This document shows, one piece after another, positions 62,806 through 64,000 of a stretch of 64,000 bases of DNA (positions are counted from its first letter, which is position 1; every line of letters begins with the position of its first letter). Below the pieces are notes generated by a model that was given only the letters and a program-made list of their open reading frames with translations, did not search any database and was not told the origin of the DNA. This DNA comes from Nitrospirillum amazonense (GTDB lineage: Bacteria > Pseudomonadota > Alphaproteobacteria > Azospirillales > Azospirillaceae). Location of the stretch: assembly GCF_007828045.1 (NCBI RefSeq), contig NZ_VITN01000001.1:434001-498000 (forward strand), written 5' to 3'. A program made the position numbers and the translations under genes.

Positions 62806-64000
62806 TCAGATCGCCTCAAGGTCGATTTTTATTTTCATCGCCTTGTACTCGAAGGGAGTCACGGCCTTGTCTGCCATGTAGATCCCAACATTTCCTTTCT
62901 CGGACAGTACAATTTGCGCCAGTATATTCTGATATAGCTTGATATTGTGTTCTATGGACCGGGTGATTCCCATCATCACGCCAGCGCCATGGTTTGCAAT
63001 CTGCGCCCGCTGGTTACGTTGATTTTCGACAGCCTTGGACTGCACATCGGCCGAGTTGATTTGCGCTTGGACCGCCTTCTCGGTGCGCGCCTTTGCTATC
63101 TTGATCTCCTCTTCCACACCACGACGCAGGGTGTGGAAGCGCTTGTGGGCTTGGCGGAACTGGCGGGTCCAGGACATAAGGTCTGGATTCTTGTCATGGA
63201 ACAGGTAGGCGATGAAGACACCCACGATCCATGCGCCCACATTGCCCAGCAGGCTCAGCATCACATCGCGCAGCGGATTGATCTCTAGTACGATGACGCC
63301 GGGAATGATGTTCTCGGTCGGCAAGGCGGCGATCGCGTTGAGCGCCCAGACATAACGAGAGCCGCCGGCGGCGCCGATGACGATGATAAGCGCCAAGGAC
63401 GACAGGCAGAGCATGCGATATTCGCCCCATCGGTCACCAATGTCGCGGTCAGGCCCGAAGCGGACGGTCCACTGCCGCAGGATGGTCCCGTGGCCATGCG
63501 CCGAAAATGCCAAAAGCAAGCCGAGGATAATGGTGGTACCCGCCGCCATGGCGGGAACATGGAAAAACTGGAAGAAAGTTTCATAATTGATAAGCCATTC
63601 GGCAATGCCGATGGCCAGCAGCAAGAGCCAATAGATGGGGCTATAGGCCATCATATTGGGTTCGCGCATTCCTTCGCGCATCGAAATTTGCTTGAAACGC
63701 TGCTCGACCGACTTGAAGTTGGTTTCCGCGTCAATGTAATCGCGGTTAGTCCGGGCACGTTCCTCGATCATTTCGACCGCTTCGCGACCTTTTTCTTTTA
63801 TCTCTTCAATCTCTGCATAAAGATTGTCGACGGCGTCAACGGCCGAACGGAAAGGCTGAAACGCCGTAAGAAAATTGTTCTCAAGCTGCTTCCAGCGGTT
63901 ACGCAACTCGCGCGCCGGGTGCAGCAGATTGATCTGCATGCAGGCTGTCAGCCCTTGTTCGTCCAAGGCCACCCGGCCGAACAAGGCTTCGTCCTGCGCG
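62806..64000 (-). CDS. coiled-coil membrane protein, runs off the window
   Basis: Open through the window edge in frame; a TTG at 63984 is not a convincing start, so the N-terminus is missing. At least 397 residues are visible. A charged coiled coil (about 20-110) is followed by four transmembrane helices (about 118-140, 145-165, 190-215 and 245-270) and a second coiled-coil region (about 275-330) with FRQAHKRFHTLRRGVEEEI. No family is recognised. It leads the VWA-like and glycine-zipper genes. Lower G+C than the rest of the window suggests transfer. Confidence 0.5.
   Translation of the reverse strand, partial: AQDEALFGRVALDEQGLTACMQINLLHPARELRNRWKQLENNFLTAFQPFRSAVDAVDNLYAEIEEIKEKGREAVEMIEERARTNRDYIDAETNFKSVEQRFKQISMREGMREPNMMAYSPIYWLLLLAIGIAEWLINYETFFQFFHVPAMAAGTTIILGLLLAFSAHGHGTILRQWTVRFGPDRDIGDRWGEYRMLCLSSLALIIVIGAAGGSRYVWALNAIAALPTENIIPGVIVLEINPLRDVMLSLLGNVGAWIVGVFIAYLFHDKNPDLMSWTRQFRQAHKRFHTLRRGVEEEIKIAKARTEKAVQAQINSADVQSKAVENQRNQRAQIANHGAGVMMGITRSIEHNIKLYQNILAQIVLSEKGNVGIYMADKAVTPFEYKAMKIKIDLEAI

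Noticed and set aside
1-64000. CRISPR arrays, tRNA/rRNA genes, insertion sequences or prophage
   Set aside because: No regularly spaced direct repeats, no cloverleaf or rRNA-like sequence, and no transposase or integrase frame was found.

Overview
The window reads as chromosomal DNA of a high-G+C alphaproteobacterium, most likely a Rhodospirillales/Azospirillaceae-type organism (Nitrospirillum or Niveispirillum would fit). That placement is an inference from gene content and style: an NAD-dependent FdsGBAD formate dehydrogenase, a nearly complete hopanoid locus, many 4-base ATGA stop/start overlaps and very G+C-rich coding sequence. No rRNA, tRNA or other taxonomic marker is present. I see no CRISPR array, integrase or insertion sequence.

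Layout. 0-6 kb: the end of a HupE/UreJ gene, small secreted and membrane proteins of unknown function, a GNAT acetyltransferase, an alpha/beta hydrolase and a frameshifted membrane-protein gene. 6-16 kb: a formate unit with a LysR regulator, fdsG-fdsB-fdsA-fdhD-fdsD, a terminator and an OFA-type oxalate/formate transporter. 16-26 kb: 3-hydroxybutyrate dehydrogenase, two overlapping c-di-GMP genes (EAL-CBS-GGDEF and GGDEF-EAL), an EthD-like protein, and a response regulator with a 7TM sensor kinase.

26-56 kb is a hopanoid and isoprenoid superlocus. Dxs and IspH serve the MEP pathway and IspA makes farnesyl diphosphate. HpnC, HpnD and HpnE convert farnesyl diphosphate to squalene, and Shc cyclises it. 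HpnH and HpnG extend the side chain, HpnA and HpnB are the associated epimerase and glycosyltransferase, and HpnI-HpnK-HpnJ build the amino-sugar/cyclitol head group. HpnL, HpnM, MlaA and HpnN are membrane or transport partners. Set among these are two paralogous PiT phosphate transporters around a HAD gene, a VOC protein and a copCD pair. 56-61 kb: a chemoreceptor-like protein without a signalling domain, and a TetR-controlled EmrAB-type efflux system. 61-64 kb: a less G+C-rich block encoding a glycine-zipper lipoprotein, a secreted VWA-like protein and a coiled-coil membrane protein that runs off the window; I do not recognise this set as a described system.

The most unusual signal outside genes is a family of about 70-110 bp multi-hairpin elements, with three copies at 29262-29329, 39169-39279 and 48341-48457. 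Each directly follows the 3' end of a gene (mlaA, the second PiT gene, shc). Loop and spacer sequences are conserved while stem sequences change in a compensatory way.
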